In this document: positions 27,876 to 36,760 of the stretch, one piece after another
Numbering within the stretch: position 1 is the stretch's first letter
Layout of the letters: each line of letters begins with the position of its first letter
Notes under the pieces: model-generated
Database searches by the model: none
What the model was told of the DNA's origin: nothing
The model's input: the letters and a program-made list of their open reading frames with translations, nothing else
Translations under genes and position numbers: made by a program
Source: Saccharospirillum sp043196875
Lineage (GTDB): Bacteria > Pseudomonadota > Gammaproteobacteria > Pseudomonadales > Natronospirillaceae
Reading direction: 5' to 3'
DNA length: 64,000 bases
Assembly: GCF_043196875.1 (NCBI RefSeq)
Contig: NZ_JBEBMX010000007.1
Span: 123,010-187,009, forward strand

Positions 27876-29243
27876 TTATGAGTGTGGATGAGCCAGCAAA
27901 GTCGGGTCGAGCAACGACTCCAGTTCTGAACGCGACAAGTCCGTCATTTCAGCGGCCACCTCAATAATGGGGCGGCCGTTTTTATAAGCCGCCTTGGCAA
28001 TCTCGGCGGCTTTTTGATAACCCACTACCGGGTTTAGTGCCGTGACCAGAATTGGATTGCGGTGCAGCGGACCTTCCACCGATGCCTGGTTGACTTTGAG
28101 GCCCGCTATGGCTTTGTCGGCTAAATGCTGGCAGGCGGTGGTCATCAGCGCAGTGCCTTGCAGTAGGTTACGAGCGATCAGCGGCAGGCTGACATTCAGT
28201 TGGAAATTACCGGCTTGCGCACCCAGAGTGATGGCCGCATCGAAGCCGATCACCTGATAAGCCGCCATCAACACCGCTTCGGGAATCACCGGGTTGACCT
28301 TGCCCGGCATGATCGACGAACCCGGTTGCAATGCCGGTAATTCCAGTTCCGATAAACCGGCCAAAGGCCCGGAATTCATCCAGCGCAAATCGTTGCTGAT
28401 TTTGATCAGTGTCGCCGCCAGACCTTTCAAATGAGAGGACAATTCCAGTGATGCATCCTGACTGCTGATGCCATAGAAGGCGTTGTTATGCGGGCAAAAA
28501 TCGCTGTGCAATTGATGGTTCAGGTGCGCACAAAAGCGTTCGGCAAAACCGCTCGGTGCATTGATACCGGTACCGATGGCGGTGCCACCCTGGGGCAGGG
28601 CTTTCAGTCGGGTCAGGCATTGTTGCAGGCGACGCTGACTGGCGCTGAGCGCTTCGCTCCAGGCGGAAAATTCCTGCTCCAGAGTGATCGGCATGGCGTC
28701 CATTAAATGGGTGCGACCGGTTTTGACCACATTGCGAAACGTCTGGCCGCGTTCGTCGATGACATCGCGTAGCTGGGTGATCGCCGGCAATAATTCGCCT
28801 TCAACCGCGAGCGCACTGCTGATCTGGATGGCGGTGGGAATGCTGTCGTTACTGCTTTGGCTGGCGTTGACGTCGTCATTGGGGTGGATGTTCAACTGAC
28901 TGGCCTGATTGGCTAAATAGGCGACCACCTCGTTGACGTTCATATTGGTGCTGGTGCCGGAACCGGTCTGGAAAACATCGATGGGAAACTGGGCGTCAAA
29001 ATCCAGCTTACGTGCTGCTTCGGTGGCGGCGACAATGGCATCGGCGCGCTCTTGTTCCAGCGAGCCCAGTTCGGCATTGGCTTGGGCTGCGGCGGCTTTG
29101 AGGCTGAGCAGGGCATCGATAAAGGCGCCCGGCAGGCGTTCGCCGGAAAGTTGGAAGTTGTCCAAAGCGCGGGCGGTCTGGGCTCCATAGAGAGCGTCGT
29201 CGGGAACCTGCAGTTCCCCAAAACTATCGGTTTCGGTACGCAT
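27876..29243 (-). CDS. fumC: Fumarate hydratase, class II
   Basis: Interconverts fumarate and malate without an iron-sulfur cluster. 455 residues with the superfamily signature GSSIMPGKVNP, the catalytic region TGRTHLMDAMPITLEQE, and QSSNDSIPTA. The start at 29243 has a GGAG site and matches the usual N-terminus (TETDSFGELQVP); the frame is open to 29303 but that extension is not conserved. It lies between the RND gene and corC, where lnt would be expected after corC. Confidence 0.96.
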   Translation of the reverse strand: MRTETDSFGELQVPDDALYGAQTARALDNFQLSGERLPGAFIDALLSLKAAAAQANAELGSLEQERADAIVAATEAARKLDFDAQFPIDVFQTGSGTSTNMNVNEVVAYLANQASQLNIHPNDDVNASQSSNDSIPTAIQISSALAVEGELLPAITQLRDVIDERGQTFRNVVKTGRTHLMDAMPITLEQEFSAWSEALSASQRRLQQCLTRLKALPQGGTAIGTGINAPSGFAERFCAHLNHQLHSDFCPHNNAFYGISSQDASLELSSHLKGLAATLIKISNDLRWMNSGPLAGLSELELPALQPGSSIMPGKVNPVIPEAVLMAAYQVIGFDAAITLGAQAGNFQLNVSLPLIARNLLQGTALMTTACQHLADKAIAGLKVNQASVEGPLHRNPILVTALNPVVGYQKAAEIAKAAYKNGRPIIEVAAEMTDLSRSELESLLDPTLLAHPHS

Positions 29244-29302
29244 GGCAGAAATCTCCGCTGTATAGATACAGCCAAGATTTTGGGGGAGAAAGTGGCAAGT
29301 CA

Positions 29303-29322
29303 AGGGCGACCTGAGTCGCCCT
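29303..29322 (-). terminator. Hairpin after corC
   Basis: Perfect 8-bp stem AGGGCGAC / GTCGCCCT with a four-base loop, 17 bases past the corC stop codon. The T-run after it is poor. It probably ends or weakens the miaB-ybeZ-ybeY-corC transcript before fumC. Confidence 0.45.
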
Positions 29323-29338
29323 GATGGGAAAGGTTGTT

Positions 29339-30211
29339 TTAGAGTTCGGCCTGACGCTCGAGACGATTGACCTCGAAGGCGCGCACGCGGCGGTTGTCGG
29401 CGTTAATCACACGGATCATCAAATCACCCAGGGTGATGGATTCATCGCGCTTGGGCACCTTGCCGAACTTGTGCATGACGATGCCGCCGATGGTGTCGAA
29501 TTCCTCATCGCTGAATTCGGTCTGGAAGTGTTCGTTGAAGTCTTCTATCGGCGTCAATGCCTGAACCAAAAATCCGCCATTGCCGTTGGGCCGGATGTTG
29601 GCGTCAACGGCGTCGTCGTGTTCGTCTTCGATTTCGCCGACGATTTCTTCCAGCACGTCTTCGATGGTAACCAGGCCGGCGGTCTGGCCATATTCATCGA
29701 CCACCACTGCCATATGGTTGCGGTTGGAGCGGAAATCCTTCAGCAGGACGTTCAGGCGCTTACTTTCGGGCACGAAGTTGACTGAGCGAATCAGGCTGGT
29801 CAGACGTGCCTGCATCTGGTCGAGTTTAAAACCGGTTTGCAGACCGAGGCCGAGTAAATCCTTGGCCAACAGAACACCGACGACCTCGTCGGAATTCTCG
29901 CCCAGTACCGGAAAGCGGGAGTGACCGGATTCGACAATTTTACCCAGCCAGTCTTCGATGGTTTCGTCGGTTTCGACACTGACCATCTGCGAGCGGGGGA
30001 TCATGATGTCGCGCACATGCATGTCGGAAACGTTCAACGCGCCTTCGATGATTTTGAAGGCTTCGTTGTCCAGGATGTCTTTATCCTGAGCGTCTTTGAG
30101 GACGCTGAGCAGATCTTCGCGATCCTTGGGTTCCCCGGTAAAAGCGTCTGCCAGTCGTTCCAGCCAGGATCGCTTCCCGGGGTTGCTACTCGTGGGTCGT
30201 TCGTCGCTCAT
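29339..30211 (-). CDS. corC: CorC/HlyC family CBS-domain protein
   Basis: 290 residues, matching E. coli CorC/YbeX (292). A short N-terminal region, two CBS domains (MIPRSQMVSVE; ESGHSRFPVLGENSDEVVGVLLAKDLL; GQTAGLVTIEDVLEEIVGEI) and a C-terminal CorC/HlyC domain (GGFLVQALTPIEDFNEHF). The family is linked to magnesium/cobalt homeostasis and, as YbeX, to ribosome metabolism. Last gene of the miaB-ybeZ-ybeY-corC operon; lnt, usually next, is absent here. Confidence 0.94.
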   Translation of the reverse strand: MSDERPTSSNPGKRSWLERLADAFTGEPKDREDLLSVLKDAQDKDILDNEAFKIIEGALNVSDMHVRDIMIPRSQMVSVETDETIEDWLGKIVESGHSRFPVLGENSDEVVGVLLAKDLLGLGLQTGFKLDQMQARLTSLIRSVNFVPESKRLNVLLKDFRSNRNHMAVVVDEYGQTAGLVTIEDVLEEIVGEIEDEHDDAVDANIRPNGNGGFLVQALTPIEDFNEHFQTEFSDEEFDTIGGIVMHKFGKVPKRDESITLGDLMIRVINADNRRVRAFEVNRLERQAEL

Positions 30212-30253
30212 GGCGCCATCATTCCTCTGTTTGTGCCGGTTCAGACCGGCGGT

Positions 30254-30745
30254 TTAACCCTGGATGCTGTCGGTGGCGTCCGGCAGCAGGTAGGGGTCGG
30301 GCAGGCCCAGATCGGCCAGCACACGACGTTCAATATTTTCCATGACTTCGGCGTCCTCCGGCTCAATATGGTCAAAGCCGAGCAGATGCAAGGCGCCATG
30401 AATCACCAGATGTGCCCAGTGCTGCAGTTCGGTTTTGCCTTGTTCGGCAGCTTCACGCTGTACCACCGGTACGCAAATGACCAGATCGCCTAGCAAAGCC
30501 TGTGCCTCGGCATCGTCAACGCCCGGCGGCAACTCAAACGGGAAGGACAACACATTGGTGGGTTTGTCCTTGCCACGGTAGTCCCGGTTCAGACTTTGGC
30601 TTTCGTCTTCATCGACCAGGCGGATGCAGACACCAGCGTGATCGCGATAACCGGCCAGCGCCGGTATCAGCCAGCGCTCAAATTGGGCGGGCTGCGGCAA
30701 GTTGTTGCCGCTGCTGGCCAGTTGCAGGTCGAGGTCGAGTTTCAT
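30254..30745 (-). CDS. ybeY: Endoribonuclease YbeY
   Basis: Metal-dependent RNase needed for 16S rRNA 3'-end maturation and ribosome quality control. 163 residues with the zinc-binding motif HLVIHGALHLLGFDH (three His) and NRDYRGKDKPTNVLSFPFE. The ATG overlaps the ybeZ stop as ATGA. Confidence 0.97.
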   Translation of the reverse strand: MKLDLDLQLASSGNNLPQPAQFERWLIPALAGYRDHAGVCIRLVDEDESQSLNRDYRGKDKPTNVLSFPFELPPGVDDAEAQALLGDLVICVPVVQREAAEQGKTELQHWAHLVIHGALHLLGFDHIEPEDAEVMENIERRVLADLGLPDPYLLPDATDSIQG

Positions 30746-31746
30746 GCGTTTTCGTGGCGGTCGTAGGCATCGACGATGCGCTGCACCAGCGGGTGACGCA
30801 CCACGTCTTTGGAGCCGAACTGGGTGACACTGATGCCATCAACACCGCCCAGTACGTCCAGCGCGTGTGCCAAGCCAGAGCTTTGACCACGTGGCAAGTC
30901 GATCTGCGTCGGGTCGCCGTTAATCACCGCCGTGGAGCCAAAGCCGATGCGCGTTAAGAACATCTTCATCTGTTCGCGTGTGGTGTTCTGGCTTTCATCG
31001 AGAATGATGAACGAATTGCTCAGCGTGCGGCCGCGCATATAAGCCAGCGGAGCGACTTCGATGACATTGCGCTCAATCAGCCGATCAACCTTTTCGAAAC
31101 CGAGCATTTCGTAGAGGGCGTCATACAGCGGGCGCAGATAGGGATCGACTTTCTGGCTCAGATCGCCTGGCAAAAAGCCGAGTTTCTCGCCGGCTTCGAC
31201 CGCCGGACGCACCAGCATAATGCGTTTGACCTGATCCTTGCTCAAGGCATGAACGGCGCAGGCAACGGCCAGGAAGGTCTTGCCGGTACCGGCCGGACCC
31301 ACCCCAAAGTTAATATCGTGGGTTAGCACATTGTGCACATAGCCGCGCTGATTCGGCCCGCGCGGTTTGATCACCGACTTGGGGGTATGCAGCACATAGA
31401 GTTTTTGATCATGGGTCTGTTCTTCGGGATGCTTCAGCGTTTCCACTTCCGATGCTTGCAAGAACAGATTGATGGTATCCGGCAGCAGATCACGACCCCC
31501 TTTGGTTTCACGGTACAGCCGCCTGATGATGTCTTCGGCGGCTTGCACAGAACCGTCGTCGCCCTGAACTTCAAAGCGATTGCCACGATTGAGCACTCGC
31601 ACATCCAGGCGTTCTTCGATCTGCTTAAGGTTATCGTTAGCCAGGCCACAGAGGCTGGCCAGTCGCTGGGGATTGTCGGGTTGCAGCTCGAATTGACGCT
31701 GACCCGATGCCGGGGCGTCGAGCCCGGCCAGGGACGGGTTAGTCAA
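30742..31746 (-). CDS. ybeZ: PhoH-like ATPase YbeZ
   Basis: 334 residues of the PhoH family, an RNA-linked ATPase that partners YbeY. An N-terminal KH-like segment (LASLCGLANDNLKQIEERLDVRV), then the ATPase domain with Walker A GPAGTGKTFLA and Walker B SFIILDESQN, and a final NGDPTQIDLP. The start appears to be TTG at 31746, the only start codon that keeps the conserved N-terminus, with a GAGG-type site upstream. Confidence 0.95.
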   Translation of the reverse strand: MTNPSLAGLDAPASGQRQFELQPDNPQRLASLCGLANDNLKQIEERLDVRVLNRGNRFEVQGDDGSVQAAEDIIRRLYRETKGGRDLLPDTINLFLQASEVETLKHPEEQTHDQKLYVLHTPKSVIKPRGPNQRGYVHNVLTHDINFGVGPAGTGKTFLAVACAVHALSKDQVKRIMLVRPAVEAGEKLGFLPGDLSQKVDPYLRPLYDALYEMLGFEKVDRLIERNVIEVAPLAYMRGRTLSNSFIILDESQNTTREQMKMFLTRIGFGSTAVINGDPTQIDLPRGQSSGLAHALDVLGGVDGISVTQFGSKDVVRHPLVQRIVDAYDRHENA

Positions 31747-31867
31747 AGTAGGTGAGGTCCTCTAGTGGGAGTTTGGTCTGGGTCAAGGATACGCCGCGGT
31801 ACGAGGCTGTCAAAATGCCATTCGTCTAAAAAACGTCCGTTTTATAGCGCTTGGTTTGATACATCGA

Positions 31868-33232
31868 TCAATAGGCCAGATCGGCGTTGATGACCTCGCC
31901 ACGCAGCGAGTTGGAATAAGCCTCAGTAATGCGCACCTGAACGAATTTGCCGACCAGATCGTCTGCGTCATCACAACGGAAGAAAGTGGGACGGTTATTC
32001 TCGGTGCGGCCCTGCAGCTCGTTCGGATCGCGCTCAGACGGCCCGGTAACCAGGACGATTTGAGTGGAACCCACCATGCGGCGGCTGATTTGCTGTGCCT
32101 GCTGGGTGATGCGTTCCTGCAAAATGGCCAGGCGCTGCTTTTTTACCGCTGCCGGGGTGTCGTCTTCCAGACTGGCCGCGGGCGTGCCCGGGCGCGGGCT
32201 GTAGACGAAACTGAAGCTGTGGTCGAAGCCGATGGTCTGGATCAGGTTCATCGTTGCTTCGAAGTCGGCATCGGTTTCGCCCGGGAAGCCGATGATAAAA
32301 TCGGAAGAAAAGCTGATGTCCGGGCGGTTAGCGCGAATACGCTCCATCTTCTCGACGTATTCGGCCGCCGTATGGCCGCGCTTCATCGCCGCCAGAATGC
32401 TGTCCGAGCCGCTTTGCACCGGTAAATGCAGGTGGCTGACCAGTTCCGGGACGTCTTTGAACGCATCGACCAGGGAGTCGGTGAATTCCACCGGATGACT
32501 GGTGGTGAAGCGGATGCGGTCGATGCCGTCGATCTGAGCGGCGAGGGTGATCAGTTCGGCCAGGTCGGCTTCGCCACCATCGTGACGCGGGCCGCGATAG
32601 GCATTGACGTTCTGACCGAGAAAATTGATTTCACGCACGCCTTGGCCGGCTAGGTGAGCCACTTCGGCGATCACATCATCGAACGGCCGGCTGACTTCTT
32701 CGCCTCGCGTATAGGGCACCACGCAGAAGGTGCAGTATTTGGAGCAACCTTCCATCACCGAAACGAACGCCGATACGCCATCGCTTTTTGGCGCTGGCAG
32801 ATGATCGAACTTCTCGATTTCCGGGAAGGTGACGTCGACCATGGCAATGCGGTTGCTGCTGGTCGGTGATTGCTTGTTGGCGCCGTCGAGCATGGACGGC
32901 AGGCGGTGCAACGTTTGCGGACCAAAGATCATATCGACGTAAGGCGCGCGCTCGGAGATGGCTTCACCTTCCTGGGAGGCGACGCAGCCACCCACACCGA
33001 TCTTCAGATTGGGATTTTTGGCTTTCAGCTGCTTCCAGCGACCGAGCTGGTGGAACACCTTGTCCTGCGCTTTTTCGCGAATGGAGCAGGTGTTGAGCAG
33101 CAAAACGTCCGCGTCTTCGGCCGAATCGGTCAGCTCATAACCGTGGCTATCGCCGAGCAAATCGGCCATGCGGGCCGAGTCATACTCGTTCATCTGGCAG
33201 CCATGGGTTTTGATAAACAGCTTTTTGCTCAT
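31868..33232 (-). CDS. miaB: tRNA-2-methylthio-N6-dimethylallyladenosine synthase
   Basis: Radical SAM methylthiotransferase that modifies A37 of tRNAs reading UNN codons. 454 residues: UPF0004 domain with cluster cysteines Cys12, Cys49 and Cys83, radical SAM domain with CxxxCxxC at Cys163, Cys167 and Cys170 (GCSKYCTFC), and a C-terminal TRAM domain. First gene of the operon; a sigma-70 promoter lies 44 bases upstream. Confidence 0.97.
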   Translation of the reverse strand: MSKKLFIKTHGCQMNEYDSARMADLLGDSHGYELTDSAEDADVLLLNTCSIREKAQDKVFHQLGRWKQLKAKNPNLKIGVGGCVASQEGEAISERAPYVDMIFGPQTLHRLPSMLDGANKQSPTSSNRIAMVDVTFPEIEKFDHLPAPKSDGVSAFVSVMEGCSKYCTFCVVPYTRGEEVSRPFDDVIAEVAHLAGQGVREINFLGQNVNAYRGPRHDGGEADLAELITLAAQIDGIDRIRFTTSHPVEFTDSLVDAFKDVPELVSHLHLPVQSGSDSILAAMKRGHTAAEYVEKMERIRANRPDISFSSDFIIGFPGETDADFEATMNLIQTIGFDHSFSFVYSPRPGTPAASLEDDTPAAVKKQRLAILQERITQQAQQISRRMVGSTQIVLVTGPSERDPNELQGRTENNRPTFFRCDDADDLVGKFVQVRITEAYSNSLRGEVINADLAY

Positions 33233-33276
33233 GAGATCAGTGGTGGTCTTCGTGTCAGTGCATCTTGGGGGCGGCG

Positions 33277-33305
33277 ATTATACGCCTTCATCGGTTCAGA
33301 CCCAA
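33277..33305 (-). promoter_or_regulatory. Sigma-70 promoter for miaB
   Basis: Read on the minus strand: TTGGGT, 17 bases, TATAAT. The -10 is perfect. Transcription would begin near 33270, about 40 bases before the miaB start. Confidence 0.65.
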
Positions 33306-33417
33306 CCATCGATTGTGATGCTTTTTGGCGGGTTCAGCCTGGCTTGGCGTGGCATTGAATACCGGCGTCAGCGCATCCATATTGAGCGCACTAACACCCC
33401 TTTCGAATCGAGACTGC

Positions 33418-33744
33418 ATGACTACGCCCCAATCCATTTACCGTGTTGCCTTTGTTAATCAGGACAAGGTTTACGAGATCTATTGCGCACGCATCTTTCA
33501 GAGCGAACTCTATGGTTTTATCGAGGTAGAGGAGTTGCTGTTTGGTGAACGCAGTCAGGTATTGGTCGATCCGGGCGAAGAACGGCTGCAAAAGGAATTC
33601 AGTGGCGTCAAACGCAGTTTTATTCCGATGCACGCCATTGTGCGTATCGATGAAGTGGAGAAAGAAGGTGCGGCCCGCATTCGCGACAGCAAAGGCGGGC
33701 CGGTGATTCAGTTTCCGGCCAGTGGTCCGCGGCGCTCTGAATAA
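33418..33744 (+). CDS. DUF1820 family protein
   Basis: 108 residues starting MTTPQSIYRVAFVNQDKVYEIYC, a cytoplasmic protein of the DUF1820 family, found next to miaB in Pseudomonas and relatives. No known function. The motif region EELLFGERSQVLVDPGEERL and the tail KRSFIPMHAIVRIDEVEKEG are conserved in the family as I know it. The start at 33418 is chosen because the frame upstream codes a poor-quality extension. Divergent from miaB. Confidence 0.88.
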   Translation: MTTPQSIYRVAFVNQDKVYEIYCARIFQSELYGFIEVEELLFGERSQVLVDPGEERLQKEFSGVKRSFIPMHAIVRIDEVEKEGAARIRDSKGGPVIQFPASGPRRSE

Positions 33745-33800
33745 CCGCGGTCTTTACCGGAAGTTGCCAGTATCCGGCTGGAACTCGATCCCGGCCGGAC

Positions 33801-33806
33801 TATACT
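33801..33806 (+). promoter_or_regulatory. Possible -10 box before a small reading frame
   Basis: TATACT with a poor -35 region (CTGGAA) at 17 bases. It lies 53 bases before the ATG of the small reading frame at 33859. Confidence 0.3.
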
Positions 33807-33858
33807 GATGCCAAAGAGCGCTTGTTCGAGCGCTCCGAGGCCAGGTGAGGTAAGAGCC

Positions 33859-33993
33859 ATGTCCGCATTATTGCTTGTTGTCAGTTTGATTGCGTTGGCT
33901 GCACTGATGATGGCGCCGACGTCATCCCGGACGCTGGAACCGATTCGGTTACCAGTTGAGGACCAGCGCCAGCACCGCCGCCCGCGCCGCTAG
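33859..33993 (+). CDS. Possible 44-residue single-helix membrane protein
   Basis: Starts ATG with GAGGTAAG upstream. Residues 1-18 (MSALLLVVSLIALAALMM) form one hydrophobic helix, followed by a polar tail ending in a basic stretch (HRRPRR). It overlaps, on the opposite strand, the last codons of the MFS gene. A ribosome binding site, a plausible -10 box and a helix-plus-basic-tail layout support it, but no family is recognised. Confidence 0.42.
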   Translation: MSALLLVVSLIALAALMMAPTSSRTLEPIRLPVEDQRQHRRPRR

Positions 33994-35167
33994 TCGGATG
34001 ATTCCGGCCGCTGCTGACCCACAGTGCCAGCAGCGCCAAGCCGCCAACCAGCGGCACCGTTATCCAGATCAGCGTATTCCAGCCGAACTGGAACAAAAAC
34101 CAGCCGGCACCGAGTGAGGCAATCGCCTGGGTGCCAAACACCAGAAAGTCATTCACCGCCTGAACCCGAAAACGTTCCTTGCCCACGTAGGTGCGCGGCA
34201 GCAAGGCGGTTCCCGCCACAAACAGAAAATTCCAGCCAATCCCCAATAGAATCAGTGAGCCGCCATAGTGGCCCAAGCTGCGACCGCTGAGGCCGACCAG
34301 AATCATGCCTGCATAAATCATCAGGCCAGCCGCCATTAAGGCTTGAGGCCCGAAGCGGCGAATCAGCGTTGCGGTGGCCAGCGACGGTAGGAACATCGCC
34401 AGAATATGCGCCTGGATCGCGCCTTTGGTCAGCGACAGGCTGTGATGATCAAACTCGTGCATGCTGATCGGCGCTGCCGTCATCACCAGGCTCATCACGC
34501 TGTAGGCAACGGCGCCAGACAATAACGCTAGCCACAACAGGGGTTGAGCCAGCAGACGGGGCCAGGGGCGGCCGTCGGCGTCGGCGGACTCGGCCACCAT
34601 CACCGGATCGCGGAAGCCAAATGCCAGCAAGAAGGTACTGACCAGTTGCAAGGCCGCCAGCAGCAGAAAAGAGCCGGCATAGGGCGCAGCGGTTAGCGCT
34701 TCACCCCGGGCGCCGGCCTCGGGTCCGACGATGGCAGCAAAAATACCACCGAGCAGCAACCAGGATACGGCCTGACCATGACGCTCAGAGCTGACGCTTT
34801 CCATGGCCGCAAAGCGGTATTGGTTAACGAAGGCAATGTTGAATCCCAGACAGGCCGTTGCCAGCAACAGCAACCCGAAACTGGCCTGATTGAGCGCCAG
34901 GTAACCCAGCAGGCAGCCGCAAATCGATACCGCATTGCCCGTGAGAAACCCCAGGCGGCGACCCACTTTCTGCATCAGCAGGGAGGCGGGCAGAGTGCTG
35001 AGGGCGGTGGCGAGGATCAGTATGGCCACTGGCAAGGTAGCCAGTTCCGGGCTGGGCGCCAGGCGCGCACCAACCAGGCCACCGATCAGAATCACCAGGG
35101 GTGCGGCGGTCATGGAAAAGGCCTGGGTGGCGATGAGTATCCAGAGGTTACGGGGAATGGCAGACAT
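33881..35167 (-). CDS. MFS transporter
   Basis: 428 residues with 12 predicted helices. The charge motif between helices 2 and 3 is weak (LMQKVGRRLGF). A cytoplasmic loop after helix 6 contains MVAESADADGRPWPR. The C-terminal 45 residues are low-complexity (SGAGGGAGAGP, then Ser/Thr/Pro-rich). It resembles a widespread MFS group of unknown substrate. It is divergent from bax; the start ATG at 35167 has only a weak ribosome binding site. Confidence 0.82.
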   Translation of the reverse strand: MSAIPRNLWILIATQAFSMTAAPLVILIGGLVGARLAPSPELATLPVAILILATALSTLPASLLMQKVGRRLGFLTGNAVSICGCLLGYLALNQASFGLLLLATACLGFNIAFVNQYRFAAMESVSSERHGQAVSWLLLGGIFAAIVGPEAGARGEALTAAPYAGSFLLLAALQLVSTFLLAFGFRDPVMVAESADADGRPWPRLLAQPLLWLALLSGAVAYSVMSLVMTAAPISMHEFDHHSLSLTKGAIQAHILAMFLPSLATATLIRRFGPQALMAAGLMIYAGMILVGLSGRSLGHYGGSLILLGIGWNFLFVAGTALLPRTYVGKERFRVQAVNDFLVFGTQAIASLGAGWFLFQFGWNTLIWITVPLVGGLALLALWVSSGRNHPTSGAGGGAGAGPQLVTESVPASGMTSAPSSVQPTQSN

Positions 35168-35227
35168 CGGTGCTATCCAAAGAGGGTAAAGCGCCAGACT
35201 ATAGCCTGTACAAGTTCAAGCAAAACG

Positions 35228-35256
35228 TTGGCGACTTTTTAACCGCTGCGTATAAT
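35228..35256 (+). promoter_or_regulatory. Sigma-70 promoter for bax
   Basis: TTGGCG, 17 bases, TATAAT. The -10 is perfect. Transcription would begin near 35263, about 36 bases before bax. Confidence 0.65.
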
Positions 35257-35298
35257 CGCCGCGCCATTGAGCACAGACGATAGCAGCCGGGAGCCTGA

Positions 35299-36078
35299 AT
35301 GCGGGTGTTTAAACATCAAAACCTCATTGCCTTGATCGGCGCGTTGACGCTGCTGTGTCTGCCGGTGCGGGCCAATGAAGTGGCTTTGCTGGAAACCGAT
35401 TTGCCGGATCTGACGCAAATCGCTGATGTCACTACTAAAAAATCGCAGTTTATCGAGTTCCTGGCGCCGCGTGTGCTGGCCGAAAATCAGCGTATTGAAG
35501 CCGAGCGCGCCTGGCTGCTGCAGATGCGTGATCAGGCTAATGCCGGCCAACCTTACCAGCCCTGGCAGCAAACCTTGCTGGTGCGGTTGGGGCGTTATTA
35601 TGAAGTAGACGCCGAACCCGGTACGCGGGCTTATTTCCAGCAGATGTTGCATCGCGCCGACATCCTGCCGGTGTCCCTGGTATTGGCACAGGCCGCCAAG
35701 GAAAGTGGCTGGGGCACCAGCCGCTTTGCCACCGAAGGCAATAACCTCTTCGGTCAGTGGTGTTTCCAGACCGGCTGCGGCTTGGTGCCGACCGGTCGAC
35801 CGGAAGGGGAGCGCTATGAAGTTAAGGCATTCGACAGTGTGGCTCAGGCGGTGTCGGCGTATTTCCGCAACGTCAACACACACGAACCCTATGTGGCGCT
35901 GCGCAATATCCGCTCTGAACTGCGTTATCTGTCGGTGCCGCTGGAAAGCGACACTCTGGCCTGGGGGTTGGAAAGTTATTCGGTTCGCGGCGAAGCCTAC
36001 ATTCGTGAATTGTCCGAATTGATTGATTACAACGATCTTAAACAACACGACCTGCCAGCCTATTACGCCCTCAATTGA
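35299..36078 (+). CDS. bax: Bax-type glucosaminidase domain protein
   Basis: 259 residues: a signal peptide (about 1-24, LIALIGALTLLCLPVRA) and a mannosyl-glycoprotein endo-beta-N-acetylglucosaminidase domain like E. coli Bax. The catalytic Glu is in LAQAAKESGWGTSRFA; NLFGQWCF and FDSVAQAVSAYFRNVNTH are typical. Probably a periplasmic peptidoglycan hydrolase; in Vibrio relatives this family affects cell wall remodelling. Single gene with its own promoter. Confidence 0.9.
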   Translation: MRVFKHQNLIALIGALTLLCLPVRANEVALLETDLPDLTQIADVTTKKSQFIEFLAPRVLAENQRIEAERAWLLQMRDQANAGQPYQPWQQTLLVRLGRYYEVDAEPGTRAYFQQMLHRADILPVSLVLAQAAKESGWGTSRFATEGNNLFGQWCFQTGCGLVPTGRPEGERYEVKAFDSVAQAVSAYFRNVNTHEPYVALRNIRSELRYLSVPLESDTLAWGLESYSVRGEAYIRELSELIDYNDLKQHDLPAYYALN

Positions 36079-36145
36079 GCATCTGCCTTGTGCCCATGAG
36101 GGAAAAACCGTAAAAAGGTGCCTTTGCCAGCCAAGGTGAGGTTTT

Positions 36146-36760
36146 ATGTTCAGTGGCATTGTCCAGAATTCCGCGCCGGTGCGCATTGAGGCGCGCCATC
36201 AAGACTTATGGACGTTGTCGGTACCGCTGACCACCAAGCAGCGCGATGGTCTGACGCCCGGCGCCAGCATCGCACTCAATGGTACCTGCCTGACCGTGAC
36301 TCAGATCGACAGCTCAGGCCGCGCTCACTTCGACGTCATGATGGAAAGCCTCAGAGTCACCAACCTGGGCGATCTGAACGATGGCGATCCGGTGAACGTC
36401 GAGCGCGCCGCTCGCTTTGGTGACGACATCGGCGGACATGTCATGTCCGGCCATATTCAGAGCATGGTGCCCATATTAGCGATTGAGCGGCCCACCAATA
36501 ATTGTGTGATCTGGTTTGGTATCACCCCCGAGCAGCGCCGCTATCTGTTTGCCAAAGGCTTTGTTGGCCTGAACGGTTGCAGCCTGACCATTGGTGAGGT
36601 GCTCGACGATCGGTTTAACGTCTTCCTGATTCCGGAAACCCTGAACGTCACCACCTTCGGTGAAGTGGCGGTTGGTGATCGTATCAACCTGGAAGTCGAT
36701 GCTCAGACTCAGGCCATTGTCGATACTTTAGGGCGCATGCGTGCGGCAGGTGAATTGTGA
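36146..36760 (+). CDS. ribE: Riboflavin synthase, alpha subunit
   Basis: Dismutates two 6,7-dimethyl-8-ribityllumazine molecules into riboflavin and a pyrimidine. 204 residues with two lumazine-binding repeats: MFSGIVQNS...LNGTCLTVTQI and HVMSGHIQ...LNGCSLTIGEV, RFNVFLIPETL. It matches E. coli RibE (RibC; 213). It stands apart from other riboflavin genes, between bax and elaA; the short leader (67 bases) has no room for an FMN riboswitch. Confidence 0.95.
   Translation: MFSGIVQNSAPVRIEARHQDLWTLSVPLTTKQRDGLTPGASIALNGTCLTVTQIDSSGRAHFDVMMESLRVTNLGDLNDGDPVNVERAARFGDDIGGHVMSGHIQSMVPILAIERPTNNCVIWFGITPEQRRYLFAKGFVGLNGCSLTIGEVLDDRFNVFLIPETLNVTTFGEVAVGDRINLEVDAQTQAIVDTLGRMRAAGEL

Noticed and set aside
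33881..35167. MFS protein as a riboflavin transporter because ribE is nearby
   Set aside because: The genes are divergent with bax between them, and no sequence feature points to riboflavin.
36079..36145. Possible FMN riboswitch before ribE
   Set aside because: Only 67 bases are available and none of the conserved RFN-element pieces is seen.
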